A DNA stretch of 64,000 bases from Omphiscola glabra (taxonomy: Eukaryota; Mollusca; Gastropoda; Lymnaeidae): assembly GCA_964017045.1 (NCBI GenBank), contig OZ024798.1:27952347-28016346 (forward strand), read 5' to 3'. The notes below the pieces were generated by a model. That model searched no databases, had not been told where the DNA came from, and saw only the letters and a list, made by a program, of their open reading frames with translations. Numbering within the stretch: the stretch's first letter is position 1; each line of letters begins with the position of its first letter. Below are positions 45,138 through 56,485 of the stretch, piece after piece. The position numbers and the translations under genes are program-made.

Positions 45138-45600
45138 AGGAGACCAATTGTTGCCAAGAACTTAAACCGACGAGACCAATTGTTGCCAAGAACTTGGACC
45201 GACGAGACCAATTGTTGCCAAGAACTTGGACCAACGAGACAAATTGTTGCCAAGACCTTGGATCAACGATACCAATTGTTGCCAAGAACTTGGACCAACG
45301 AGACCAATTGTTGCAAAGATCTTGGACCAACGAGACCAATTGTTGCCAAGATTTTGGACCAACGAGACCAATTGTTTCCTAAAACTTGGACCAATGAGAA
45401 AAATTGTTGTCAAGATCTTGGACCAATGAAACCAATTACTGCCAAGATATTGGACCAATGACCAATTTTCGTTGCCAAGAACTTGGACCGACGAGACCAA
45501 TTGTTGCCAAGAACTTGGACGGACGAGACCAATTGTTGCCAAGAACTTGGAAAAACGAGACCAATTTTTGCCAAGATCTTGGACCAACGAGAACAATTGT
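45138..45600. repeat. 32-bp minisatellite
   Basis: About 14.5 copies of a 32-bp unit, GAGACCAATTGTTGCCAAGA followed by ACTTGGACCAAC. Divergence is uneven: units near 45380-45480 are the most changed and include a shortened one (ATGACCAATTTTCGTTGCC). Confidence 0.95.
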
Positions 45601-46036
45601 GTGAGTTCATGATCCCTGCTATACAGTACTGTAAACAGCTCGTCTGTTCCCCGCCCACACAAAGTCTTATCACAGCTTCTTTATTCCCCCGAATACAGAC
45701 ATCGCAGCAGGCGGTAGACAAGGAGTGTGCTAACCAGCAAAAGTATGTTGGGGGCCGAGCGTGCGCCCCCTCCCCCACATTTTTCTTTTGTTGTTTTATT
45801 TTTTTAAAATCATTTAGTGAAGGCTAAAAGGCTCCCTCACGCAAACATTACACACACACCCTCCCCTGTCAACCACACACACACACACAATATAGTTTTA
45901 AGGAAGGTTAAAAGGTGAGGGATTTTATGACCCATCGAACACGCCAGAGTGGAAGTTAAAAAAGAGGGGGCGGGGGCAGAATGGAGGACAGAAGGGAGAG
46001 CAGGAGGGTGGGTGGGGTAGGTATAGATCTCAAGAG
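45601..46036. other. unique spacer
   Basis: Contains short CA-rich tracts (45850-45890) and a purine-rich GGGG stretch (45955-46020). No supported gene. Confidence 0.4.
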
Positions 46037-46848
46037 CAGCATTTCCCTTATGGTGCTCCGCGAACCAACACCGGTCCATGAACCTTACATTGCCGGTCCA
46101 TAAGCCTTACATTGCCAGTCCATTAGCCTTACATTGCCAGTCCATGAGCCTTACATTGCCAGTCCGTGGGCCTTAAATTGCCAGTCCATTAGCCTTACAT
46201 TGCCAGTCCATGAACCTTACATTGCCGGTGCATTAGCCTTATATTGCCGGTCCATTAGCCTTACATTGCCAGTCCATTAGCCTTACAATGTCAGTCTATA
46301 ATATTAGCCTTACATTGCCAATACATTAGCCTTATATTGCCGGTTCATGAGCCTTACATTGCCGGTCCATTAGCCTTACATTGCCAGTCCATGAGCCTTA
46401 CATTGCCAGTCCGTGGGCCTTAAATTGCCAGTCCATTAGCCTTACATTGCCAGTCCATGAGCCTTACATTGCCAGTCCGTGGGCCTTAAATTGCCAGTCC
46501 ATTAGCCTTACATTGCCAGTCCATTAGCCTTGCGTAGCCAGTCCGTTGGCCTTACATTGGCGGTCCATGAACCTTACATTGCCAGTCCATGAGCCTTACA
46601 TTGCCAGTCCGTGGGCCTTAAATTGCCAGTCCATTAGCCTTACATTGCCAGACCATTAGCCTTGCATAGCCAGTCCGTTGGCCTTACATTGGCGGTCCAT
46701 GAACCTTACATTGCAGAACCGCATGACATGAAAAGTTTTGTCCAATAAAAAGAAAGAAAGAATTAACACATCCTCCGTCACCGGTTCCTGTTGCAGTTTT
46801 CATACTTATCCCCTGGGCTGTAAAACTTTAAAGTTTGGGGAAACACTG
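46037..46848. mobile_element. hAT-like MITE carrying an internal 22-bp minisatellite
   Basis: The left end is CAGCATTTCCCTTATGGTGC. The right end in reverse complement is CAGTGTTTCCCCAAAC, matching at 9 of the first 11 bases. After the left end comes GTGCTCCGCGAACCAACACC, which aligns with the same place in the element at 56486 (GTGGTCCGCGGACGGGTGCC). The flanks CTCAAGAG and CCCTACAG agree at five of eight positions, so the target duplication is only suggestive. Between the ends lies the 22-bp array. Confidence 0.6.
46071..46714. repeat. 22-bp minisatellite inside MITE
   Basis: About 29 copies of GCCTTACATTGCCAGTCCAT plus TA or GA. A three-monomer series (CCATTA, CCATGA, CCGTGGGCCTTAAA) recurs at least four times (near 46100, 46370, 46440 and 46570), showing higher-order duplication. 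Confidence 0.94.
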
Positions 46849-47379
46849 CCCTACAGCTGAAATGCCGTTCACAGCTTTGTCACGTGGTACATTTTTAAAT
46901 CCAAAAAAAAAATAATAATAATAATTTTAAAATGTGGCTTATCCAGAATTTACTTATTCCAAAACTTGGGGAACAATGAGCGCAAATTAAAAGCCCAATG
47001 TACATGTGCGCTAGTGTCACGCAGATCCACAATGATCGTTAATTGAAAACCAAATGTACATGTACGCTTATAGTGTCACGCAGCTAAACAATGAAGCTAA
47101 TACTGATCAACATATATATATATATATGTATATCATAAATCCCATATTATTTAGCTGTTTAGCTAAAATCTCCAGTGTGTCACATCATTTAAAAAAGTAA
47201 AAAAAAAACCAAATCAAACATATAGACGGAAACTGTCTTACAAAGAAGCCAACATTAAATTGTTTGATCAGCGAAAAAGAAAAACTCGAAGGAATTGATC
47301 AACTCTTGTCTGTTATTTGTTTATTTATTACCTCGGCTTTTTTAAGAACCAAAATATAATATCTCCACATCTTGTCCTG
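46849..47379. other. unique AT-rich spacer
   Basis: Contains a short diverged pair of about 60-bp repeats (CAAATGTACATGT / CCAATGTACATGTGCG words at about 46995 and 47050) and a TA tract at 47113-47130. No gene. Confidence 0.4.
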
Positions 47380-47690
47380 TAGATAATAAATTTCCCCCAA
47401 TTGAGAGCCGTGATGTATAGTTCTGCGGACAGCGCCGCCTATCGGCCTCTTTCTTGTGCCTATCATTTTCAAGGTGGGGAAACGCTGCCACATTTTGAAA
47501 AGTTGCTCGCGCCCGTGGGGGGAATGTAAGCAACTTTAATTATCGATAAGGAATTTCGTTTCGCCCCGGGTAGGCAGGGTGCTAATTAATATGAGAAACG
47601 GGGCGCCTTATCTAAAGCGCCCGCCGACGTATCGCCGTTACACGCGCTAGAAATCATATAACAGGAGAAGGGCAGGGGGAAAATAGATGA
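47380..47690. promoter_or_regulatory. candidate regulatory DNA
   Basis: Unique, balanced to GC-rich DNA with TAATTATCGATAAGG at about 47536, GTGCTAATTAATATGAG at about 47579 and CCTTATCTAAAGCGCC at about 47607. No exon is supported: the minus-strand ORFs 47299-47493 and 47342-47533 overlap in different frames. Enhancer status is inferred from motif density. Confidence 0.28.
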
Positions 47691-48000
47691 AGAAAAATGT
47701 TCCATAAATACAAATCATGGCGCCCTGACAGCAGTTGCTGTATGCGCTGTGAATGCTTGCGCCCCCAGTGTAACAGTTCATGTTAGGTTGACGAGCATTA
47801 GTCGAAATGTGGACATTTTCTTTCTTTTCAGTTATTATGTTTCTGTTTGTGTTTCAATTGCAACTTATTGTGTGTGTGCGTGTGTGTGTGTCCTGCAAGT
47901 AGACGTGGGGAACATTTCGGAGTGCGTCAAAAAAAATGTCGGCCTCCTTGCATAACTTCGGTTCTCTGACAAACGTATGTCCCAAATCCCTTGCAGTTTT
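47691..48000. other. unique spacer
   Basis: Contains a short GT tract (47869-47891). No gene-like signal. Confidence 0.4.
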
Positions 48001-48780
48001 TTAGTTGTCTCTGAGCGATGGTGCCCCATCCGGTACATAGTTTTAGTTGTCTCTGAGCGATGGTGCCCCTCCGGTACATAAATTTAGTTGTCTCTGAGCG
48101 ATGGTGCCCCTCCGGTACATAGTTTTAGTTGTCTCTGAGCGATGGTGCCCCTCCGGTACATAAATTTAGTTGTCTCTGAGCGATGGTGCCCCTCCGGTAC
48201 ATAGTTTTAGTTGTCTCTGAGCGATGGTGCCCCTACGGTACATAGTTTTAGTTGTCTCTGAGCGATGGTGCCCCTCCGGTACATAGTTTTCATTGTCTCT
48301 GAGCGATGGTGCCCCTCCGGTACATAGTTTTAGTTGTCTCTGAGCGATGGTGCCCCTCCGGTACATAGTTTTAGTTGTCTCTGAGCGATGGTGCCCCTCC
48401 GGTACATAGTTTTAGTTGTCTCTGAGCGATGGTGCCCCTCCGGTACATAGTTTTAGTTGTCTCTGAGCGATGGTGCCCCATCCGGTACATAGTTTTAGTT
48501 GTCTCTGAGCGATGGTGCCCCTCCGGTACATAGTTTTAGTTGTCTCTGAGCGATGGTGCCCCTCCGGTACATAGTTTTAGTTGTCTCTGAGCGATGGTGC
48601 CCCTCCGGTACATAGTTTTAGTTGTCTCTGAGCGATGGTGCCCCTCCGGTACATAGTTTTAGTTGTCTTTGAGCGATGGTGCCCCTCCGGTACATAGTTT
48701 TAGTTTTCACTGAGCGATGGTGCCCCTCCGGTACATAGTTTTAGTTTTCACTGAGCGATGATGCCCCTCCAGTACATACT
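48001..48780. repeat. 41-bp minisatellite, 19 copies
   Basis: Uniform 41-bp units, TTAGTTGTCTCTGAGCGATG followed by GTGCCCCTCCGGTACATAGTT. Two copies have an extra A (CCCCATCC, near 48027 and 48480), and two early copies read ATAAATTTAG. Copies at the right edge are the most changed (TTTTCACTGAG). Confidence 0.96.
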
Positions 48781-50158
48781 TTTGTTTGACAGTACACCGA
48801 CGGACGAACTGGATTCTCAGTCAACCACACAAAATGTGAATAGCGGCTTAAGTTTTAACCTTTGAATACAAAATAAAATTGTTATTTCATTTTCATTTTG
48901 AGATATCAACACTGTTGTAGGAACTTTATAAAATTGAAATTTAAAAATGTATTCAAAGCACGGGTTAAGAAGAAAGTGTAGTAAGACAAAGGCGAGTGAA
49001 GTGAGGGGAAGGAAATAAGTAGCAAGGTAAGGGATTACAGGAACAACGGACAACATGAAACAACATGCGTCTCAGCAGAAAGTCTTCTTCGGTGAACAGA
49101 AACAAGTGAGCAATAAGATGATATAAAAAGAACTAAACTCGTGTTGTGTAAAGTTCGAGAGAAATTTTTGTAGTGGTCTAGTGAGTAAAGCAAAGAAGGT
49201 TAGCCAGCGTCAGGGGTGTGTGTATGGGGGGGGGGGGGCGTCGCACAATACAAGATATTCAACAAAATCTTACACCGTGACTTATCGCTCTTCCGTATCT
49301 GAGGTACTCAACTCGACGACCACTCCATTGGACCCCTGGTTCTAAGGACTTCTCGGTCAAATTCATCACCATCATCATGCTTATTATCATTCGCTGATGC
49401 AGCAGCGCTGAATGCATTATCGGCGTCATCATTTACGAGCGGTCATCCTGTTTGAACTTATCCCAGATAGCAGGCTCATTAGTGCAAGTATCATGCTGGC
49501 GTGTGGCTGGGGTCCTTAGAACCAACCCCGCGTGTAGCTTGACCCCTCTAGCGGACATTCTACATTCCGAACTCATAGATGGGATTGCCATTCTTGCATT
49601 GAGTCATTTAGAATTACATTTTAATATATTAAAACATTCACAAAGAGACATGTTGGGAAACCTCTCTTATATGTGTATAATAGGTCAGCAGAATATATAA
49701 CGATCACCGGGTGACGTCATATTCCTGTTACCGAAGTGTAGACTCGTATTCCGATTGGACAAAGGTTTATGGCACGAGCACATTCGACTGTACCAGGATA
49801 CCTAAGTCATTGGAGTGGGGCCGTGACTCTGGTAGGGATGCTATCAAGGAGAGTCACTCCGAGTGGCCAGGGCCCGCCACTCTGTTGAATCAAACGCCAT
49901 CCATCATTTTCACCCTTCAGCAAGGTTTCTAGCGATCGCCGATGGCACGACGGTAGATGGTCACACTCTCAACGCCCAGGGCGCCGGCTCACTTCTTGGG
50001 GCGTCAGATCTGTCCCGAGTGCCCCCACCGGGCAGCGGCGTGTTTCAGATAGCCGGTGGTCATCAATCTTGACCTCGTTGACGTCACCGATTTCCGAAGA
50101 CTAACTCTGTACATATTTTTAAAACTGTTAGAGCGTATCGACACTATAAAGTATTATG
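48781..50158. other. unique DNA with dispersed-motif relic
   Basis: At about 49048-49110, GCGTCTCAGCAGAAAGTCTT and the following CTTCGGTGAAC form, in reverse complement, a relative of the GAAGGC...GCCGA family. A G run is at 49228-49238. Two inverted copies of GTCCTTAGAACCA occur (about 49335 and 49510). The balanced-composition segment at 49700-50080 has overlapping ORFs (49711-49932, 49863-50072) without domains or splice frames. Confidence 0.35.
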
Positions 50159-50310
50159 AGTCTTTGTGACTCTTGTGACTCGTGTTTCTTGTGTCTCTTG
50201 TGTCTCTTGTGTCTCGTGTGTCTTATGACTCTTGTGTCTCGTGTTTCTTATGTCTCTTGTGTCTCGTGTTTCTTATGTCTCGTGTGTCTCGTTTTTCTTA
50301 TGACTCTTGC
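50159..50310. repeat. degenerate 9-10-bp tandem repeat
   Basis: Irregular copies of TTGTGTCTC with TCGTG, TTATG and GACTC variants. Confidence 0.88.
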
Positions 50311-51015
50311 ACTTTACAGCATAGTATAGGCGTGTGGACTAATTTACACTATTGTCATCTACTTTATGTATGACATGAAATGATGATAAGATACACTGCT
50401 TGCAACAATGACGGAACCACAGACATACATACTTGTTTCATATAATCAATCTTAATACATTTTTGTTCATACAGTCTTTATATTATTTTAGGTTCATCAT
50501 ATGTTCAAGTTATACTTTTTTAGTTTATAAGTCTAAAAGTCTAACAGCGATCCTCCACATGGGCCTTCAAACAAAGGTTTTGAAATTATTATGGGCAAGG
50601 TTGCCACGACCTTAAGACGTTCTCTTCCTGACGCCGACCAGTCGAGTGGATACGACCTGTTAACTAAGGGCAAATAACTCACAGTCGACCCACGACGGGG
50701 CGAGGGGAGACTTGCAGAAGTTTTTAAAAATTCCTGGTCCCTTGAAATGCAATAAACTAACGAAGATACGGTCATTACTTGCTTTAAAACACGCCTTGCT
50801 GGTCCGGCAGATTCTAACGTGATGGACAGGACTTATGGCTGGACGACTTAGCTAATAGCGCGTAGAATTCTGATTGCTCCCAGGGGACACGTTCCTTGGC
50901 TGTGCGGACCCTTTGATGACATCATTAAGATAGCATCAAGGGTGTGACCATAAGGTTTTGAAAGGGTTAACGCGAAGCGACCACAAGCAAAGAAATGGTT
51001 TGACTTAACTACTAC
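50311..51015. other. unique spacer
   Basis: AT-rich on the left. Balanced-composition unique DNA is at 50560-50990 with no supported exon. Confidence 0.4.
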
Positions 51016-51152
51016 CGTATCCGGAAATTTGATCGAAAGAAATTTCGTCGACGGAAAATTGATCGACGGAAATTTGGTCAAATCTTTTTGTTAGTTTACA
51101 CGTTAAAATTTTGTGTCAAATTTCTTTTTGAATGCATTATTTTGTTTTACAA
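51016..51152. mobile_element. fold-back MITE, left half only
   Basis: Begins CGTATCCGGAAATTTGATCG like the copies at 26372 and 59455, and continues through the CACGTTAAAATTTTGTGTCA and TGCATTATTTTGTTTTAC landmarks. It stops at the centre of the palindrome, where hAT-like sequence begins. The right arm is missing. Confidence 0.75.
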
Positions 51153-51247
51153 TAAAGTGGTAACGAAAATAATTTTGTGGTTTGGGTCGCCATAACGTGA
51201 GGAAATATATTAAAGGGTCTCGGCATTAGAAAGGTTAAGAACCACTG
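51153..51247. mobile_element. hAT-like MITE, right half only
   Basis: Matches the right part of the element at 55842: GGGTCGCCATAACGTGAGGA, then GGCATTAGAAAGGTTAAGAA, ending CCACTG. The left terminus is absent. It is directly fused to the left half of a fold-back element. Confidence 0.75.
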
Positions 51248-51849
51248 CTTTATGGGGATGATTCCCAGATACCTCACCGTATTCATAGAAGAGCCTTGGG
51301 GTCTCACATGACTACTGGGAGCATGGACTGGCCGTCCCTTGATTGCTCATCGGCAATATGGCAGGCCGTCTCTAAGGACACGGGTCTATCAGACGTGATG
51401 GCGTCATGTCGATGTGATATCCGGTGGGATGTCTACTTATGCAGCAACGAACTGTTAAATGGCGGACAATTAGCACTAAATTGCACGCGGCCAGACTATT
51501 AGAACTGTCCGTCGAAGGTCATCTTCGTCAGGAGAAATATGACGTAATATAAATGTAGTTGACCACAGCGGGTGAATATTGCTAAGTGAACGATTTTTTA
51601 ATGACAAAAGGAATAAAAAAGTAAATTATTTTCAAGTGATCTCGTGATTTTAAAACATGTGATCCGGAGTCCGAGAAAACACTGACGCACGTCAAATTAT
51701 TTGACCTACTATTGACTAGACATGGCACTGACTATGTCGCCCATATTCCTCCATAAGTTATGTTTGTAAACTCTATACCATAAATCGTTTTCACCATAAC
51801 TTTGATATTCTCCATCACATCATGACAGCCAACACATCTTGCTGCTTCA
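51248..51849. other. unique spacer
   Basis: An ORF at 51296-51502 (68 codons) is rich in Cys and Trp, but it has no matching splice sites and no domain I recognise. I record it as unresolved. The remainder is AT-rich. Confidence 0.35.
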
Positions 51850-52120
51850 GATCATCCCATGATATTTTGTCAGCCAAACTTACTCCTAACATTCACATCA
51901 TCCCATGATATTTTGTCAGCCAAGCTTACTCCTAACATTCACATCATCCCATGATATTTTGTCAGCCAAGCGTACTCCTAACATTCGCATCATCCCATGA
52001 TATTTTGTCAGCCAAACTTACTCCTAACATTCGCATCATCCCATGATACTTTGTCAGCCTAACTTACTCCTAACATTCGCATCATCCCATGATATTTTGT
52101 CAGCCTAACTTACTCCTAAC
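51850..52120. repeat. 46-bp minisatellite
   Basis: Nearly six copies of a 46-bp unit, ATCATCCCATGATATTTTGT followed by CAGCCAAACTTACTCC and TAACATTC. Confidence 0.95.
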
Positions 52121-53484
52121 TATCTTTCGGAGGAGTCAAAAACTGAATTTGTAACTTAACTGAATGTTTTCTTGAATTCTTAATTATTTTTCTCTTTATT
52201 TTTCTTGATTGAAAAATGCATCTATTTATTATTTTTAAAATACAGATATCATGTGACAGGCCCATTGGTGGTCTCAAATATTTGTCAAGATCGTACATCA
52301 ACGTTGATGGCTACCCAATGAAAATATTTGTGAAAAAAAAAAACCTCCTCTGAACATTTATACAATAAAATAGTTACACAATAAAGCTTTCCCCACACAT
52401 TCCTACAATCCTCTCCTATTGTCGATATAAATTTTGTTTTCGTGACATTGATGATCAGTTTATTCCAACTACACAACTTTCTTAAATATCATATTAGGTC
52501 GTCTGTCCTCGCAGTTTGTCGTGTGACAAACCGATGGTAGACTTTGAGCTGTTTGTGTATTTCAGTAAACCTCCATGACTTCAAACAATTGAAAATATTT
52601 GACCAACTTCCATTTTGCAATAATTTATCCCCCGTCATAACAGTCGCGATGGTTTATTTACTAAGAGATCACGCATATTGGCGTTACTCCTCAAACCCAC
52701 ACGGGGCAAAGGGTTTGGGTAGGGGGGGTGGTGTTTAAGCATGCGAGACGTCGATCCCAGATCATAAACCCGTTGCGAGCAAATGATTGGTTTGTGGTTT
52801 AGAATGTCAACATGGCGGTGTCATAGCGCTTGTTTTGAGAGTAAGCTCTAGCTCCAGAGTTCCTTCATCCCAGCATCCCCCCCCCCCTGAGACGAGGGGC
52901 CCCGACGTAAAATCCTGCTACGTCCAAACAACTCTACTCGCCTTGATTAACATGCTTCCTTCTCACGCGCTTGTTGTTGCACGTGGGGAGGAAGCGAGGC
53001 AGCTGACCTCCGACACCGTGCTGAAAATTTTTGCTCAGCTTTTATTGGTTTATATTTCTATTCATCGCGAAACAGAATGGTGAGCGATTGGCCGGTACTT
53101 GAATTTATAATGATATGTAATGGGATTGTTATGTAAAAATGTTTCTTTTTGTTTTCATAAATTCTTTTGACAAAGTTTTCGTGACAAAGTTTACGTGGCA
53201 AATTTTTTCGTGACAAAGTTTTCGTGACCCCTAAGATACATGCCGTAACCCATGTATAGAAACGTTGGTATAATTTGTAATGTGCTTCAGTGTAACACTC
53301 ATGGAGTAAAAAATTGTAATGGTAGAGCCACGTAAGGGGTAATCTATATTGAAAGTGTGAGTTATAACATATTAATACCCCGCCCTCTTTTTTTCTCAGA
53401 TGAGCCCGTTTTAGGCACTTAACGGCGTCATTTGGAGATGACACAAATAGATTCAATGTATGAGTCTCTTTTCGCATATAGCAA
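52121..53484. other. unique spacer
   Basis: AT-rich, then balanced DNA at 52640-53060 with ORF 52787-53083 (98 codons, no domain). Three or four diverged copies of TTTTCGTGACAAAG occur at about 53165-53230. No supported gene. Confidence 0.4.
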
Positions 53485-54013
53485 CACACACCCCACCTCC
53501 ATACACACACCCCACCACCATACACACGACACCTCCATAAACACCAACCTCCATACACACCCACCACCATACACAACCCACCACCATACACACCCCACCT
53601 CCATACACACCCACCACCATACACACCCCACCTCCATACACACCCACCACCATATACAACCCACCACCATACACACCCCACCTCCATACACACCCACCAC
53701 CATACACACCCCACCACCATACACACACCACCACCATACACACCCCACCACCATACATACCCCACCACCATACACACCCCACCACCATACACACCCCACC
53801 ACCATACACACCCCACCACCATACACACCCCACCTCTATACACACCCCACCACCATACACACATCCCAGCTCCATACACATACCCCACCTCCATATACAC
53901 ACCCCACCTCCATACACACACCCCACCTCCATACACACCCCACCTCCATACACACCCACCTCCATACACACACCCCATCTCCATACACACCCCACCTCCA
54001 TATACACACCCCA
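53485..54013. repeat. 16-17-bp CA/CC-rich minisatellite
   Basis: About 32 copies of CATACACACCCCACCAC (17 bp) or the 16-bp version lacking one C, with CTC for CAC at some positions. The minus strand is G/T-rich and reads as YGGGVCM-type residues in several frames. These ORFs are artefacts. Confidence 0.95.
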
Positions 54014-54040
54014 AATTCACATACACATAAAAACTAAAGC

Positions 54041-54278
54041 AATTTGACTGTGTTATGAATGGTGACTGGCAGTGCACATCACCGCTAACTTGACTGTCTT
54101 ATGAATGGTGACTGGCAGTGCACATCACCGCTAACTTGACTGTCTTATGAATGGTGACTGGCAGTGCACGTCACCGCTAACTTGACTGTCTTATGAATGG
54201 TGACTGGCAGCGCACGTCACTACTAACTTGACTGTCTAATGAATGGTGACTGGCAGGACACATCACCGCTAACTTGAC
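54041..54278. repeat. 46-bp minisatellite
   Basis: Five copies of a 46-bp unit, AACTTGACTGTCTTATGAAT, GGTGACTGGCAGTGCACATC and ACCGCT. The last unit ends in ACTCGATT. Confidence 0.95.
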
Positions 54279-54342
54279 TCGATTCTATTTACAGGTAATG
54301 ATTAGGACACTTTCCAATCGACACGACTATGCGCTATTAAAT

Positions 54343-54640
54343 GGAGATGATTGGGACATCTTCCCAAGAAATGGCACTGATCACATCCCACTGACAAATG
54401 ATGATTGGGACATCTTCCCACTAAATGGCACTGATCACATCCCACTGACAAATGATGATTGGGACATCTTCCCACCAAAATGCCACTGATCACATCCCAC
54501 TGACAAATGATGATTGGGACATCTTCCCACCAAAATGCCCCTGATCACATCCCACTGACAAATGATGATTGGGACATCTTCCCACCAAAATGCTTCTCAC
54601 TGATCACTGACAAATGATGATTGGGATGTTCTTCCCATCA
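54343..54640. repeat. 55-bp minisatellite
   Basis: Five copies of a 55-bp unit, GATGATTGGGACATCTTCCC and CACTGATCACATCCCACTGA. The right-most copy is rearranged (CTTCTCACTGATCACTGAC). It starts only about 65 bp after the 46-bp array. Confidence 0.94.
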
Positions 54641-55045
54641 GTTTCGCGTGACGTCAGTTCGGGGTGCAGCTCGTCAACTTTGCCCTGTTAGTGCTACAAG
54701 CATTCACCAATATTGACTTGTTTTCTCTTGCCGGTCAGCCTCGCTCTGATATGTCCCACGTGGGCCCCATGGTAAGGGGAGCAGCACTGCGCGGCTTATA
54801 GTTAACGTGTGTCATTTTACACAGTCTAAGATACGACTTTTGTTTATTAAACCGTTCTGAAAAAAAAAATGCTTTTTAGTCATTATGACACAAGTTCTTG
54901 GGGCCTAAGGGTTTTGATCATACTTTAATGATAAAAATATTCTATAAAATTTAAATTTCAAATTTTCCCACTTAAAATTCAATTTCAGTGAAAGAGGAAA
55001 AACCCTCACACACAGTTTTTCAGGTAAAGATTTTTAAACATAAAA
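54641..55045. other. unique spacer
   Basis: Balanced composition at 54640-54800, then AT-rich. No gene-like signal. Confidence 0.4.
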
Positions 55046-55281
55046 TATGAAATTAGGCGATTATATATGAAATTAGGCGATTCTATATGAAATTAAGCGA
55101 TTCTATATGAAATTAGGCGATTCTATATGAAATTAGGTGATTCTATATGAAATTAGGCGATTCTATATGAAATTAGGCGATTCTATATGAAATTAGGCGA
55201 TTCTATATGAAATTAGGCGATTCTATATGAAATTAGGCGATTCTATATGAAATTAGGCGATTCTGTATGAAATTAGGCGAG
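55046..55281. repeat. 20-bp minisatellite
   Basis: About twelve copies of ATGAAATTAGGCGATTCTAT, nearly uniform, with single AAGCG and GGTG variants. Confidence 0.95.
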
Positions 55282-55833
55282 TCCATGTTATAAGGCTACT
55301 TTGACAAGAATACGTCAATATTAAATATGTCCCTTTTAGGGAGTTAAACTAGTCAAATTGAAGATTCTTTTGACGAGAAAATAAGTCAGATGTTTTTATT
55401 AAGATTTATTTGCAGTCTAGATTTAGCCCCACTAGAAAATGGCGGCGGCAATGCGTGAACCTCCCATCTTACTTAATATTACTGGACAAAACATGCATTC
55501 AAGTAACGCACTTAAGAAGAATCCAATTAATCTCCCCCCCCTTTTTTTTTTCCACCCCTCATTGTATTTGGCGGGCAACTGAACTCGCCATTACACCATG
55601 CTTTTTTTCATACATAGATAATTCTATAGATTGATGATTAACATAATACCACAACTGTAAAAACAAAAATGAAAATTCGATAATACTAATTTAGCAATAC
55701 TAATAAACTCAGCTTTAATTTCATTAGTTTTTAATTATTGTCTTATAATTATTATTATTATTATCATTTTGTGTAGTTTAAATACAAAAACTTTCAAACT
55801 ACATTAATATTGGAGTTAAAACATGTCTCTTTG
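55282..55833. other. unique spacer with YY1-type word
   Basis: AAAATGGCGGCGGCAATGCG at 55436-55455 contains a YY1-type AAnATGGCG core. A (ATT)n-like stretch is at 55746-55765. No gene. Confidence 0.35.
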
Positions 55834-55841
55834 CATTATGC

Positions 55842-56021
55842 CAGCGGTTCTCAACCTGTGGGTCGCGCGACCCTTTCCCATGGGCCGCCTAAGACCATCT
55901 GATAACACATATTCTCTACAGTTATGAAGTAAAAACAAAAATCATTTGTGTGGCTGGGGGTCGCCACAACATGAGGAACTGTATTAAAGGGTCACGGCAT
56001 TAGAAAGGTTGAGAACCACTG
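55842..56021. mobile_element. hAT-like MITE with perfect 8-bp duplication
   Basis: A 180-bp element. The left end CAGCGGTTCTCAACCTGTGG and the right end in reverse complement CAGTGGTTCTCAACCTTTCT share 16 of the first 20 bases. The 8-mer CATTATGC lies on both sides (55834-55841, 56022-56029). The CAGxGGTTCTCAA terminus with an 8-bp duplication is the known hAT signature. It is non-autonomous, with no ORF. Confidence 0.93.
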
Positions 56022-56029
56022 CATTATGC

Positions 56030-56477
56030 TGTTTAAGCTCCCTACCACAAACACTATGTATTATAAGGCTTTGAAACTAAAATATGCACGTATAGCCACT
56101 TGACTGAAGATATCTCATGTCACTTTGTTTAAATTATGTTGTTTTAACAAGTTAGTAAACACCTACGAAATCTTAAGAATTCTAAATCCTTGTAATCTAT
56201 AAGTGTATGCATGTACGACTAAATAAGGTCATTATATCGGTGATAGCGATGTGTGGCAGGGATGATGAAAAGAAGCTCTATCATTTCAGCGCTATTATTT
56301 AGTCAGGGGATATGAGCAGGTCTTGTTGAATCAGGTGAGGGCGCTGGCAACCTGACACCCCCTTTATTTCTGGTATCAGACATTCCGGCTTCCTGCTCGC
56401 GTCATATGATCGTCCCATGCTAAAGCGTCATTGACGGGGGTGGTGGGGTGGTGGTGGCTGGGTGTAGATCGTATATA
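56030..56477. other. unique spacer
   Basis: Single-copy DNA between two hAT-like MITEs. No gene-like signal. Confidence 0.4.
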
Positions 56478-56485
56478 CATTAAAG

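Noticed and set aside
48001..48780. MITE ends around the 41-bp array
   Set aside because: I looked for inverted ends and 8-9-bp duplications on both sides and saw none. The MITE-seeding idea is therefore supported for only three arrays.
51296..51502. Cys/Trp-rich 68-codon ORF as an exon
   Set aside because: The residues are suggestive, but no matching acceptor/donor pair or family supports it.
53058..54077. 339-codon glycine-rich minus-strand ORF
   Set aside because: It is read from the complement of a CA/CC-rich 16-17-bp array. Overlapping frames on both strands are also open.
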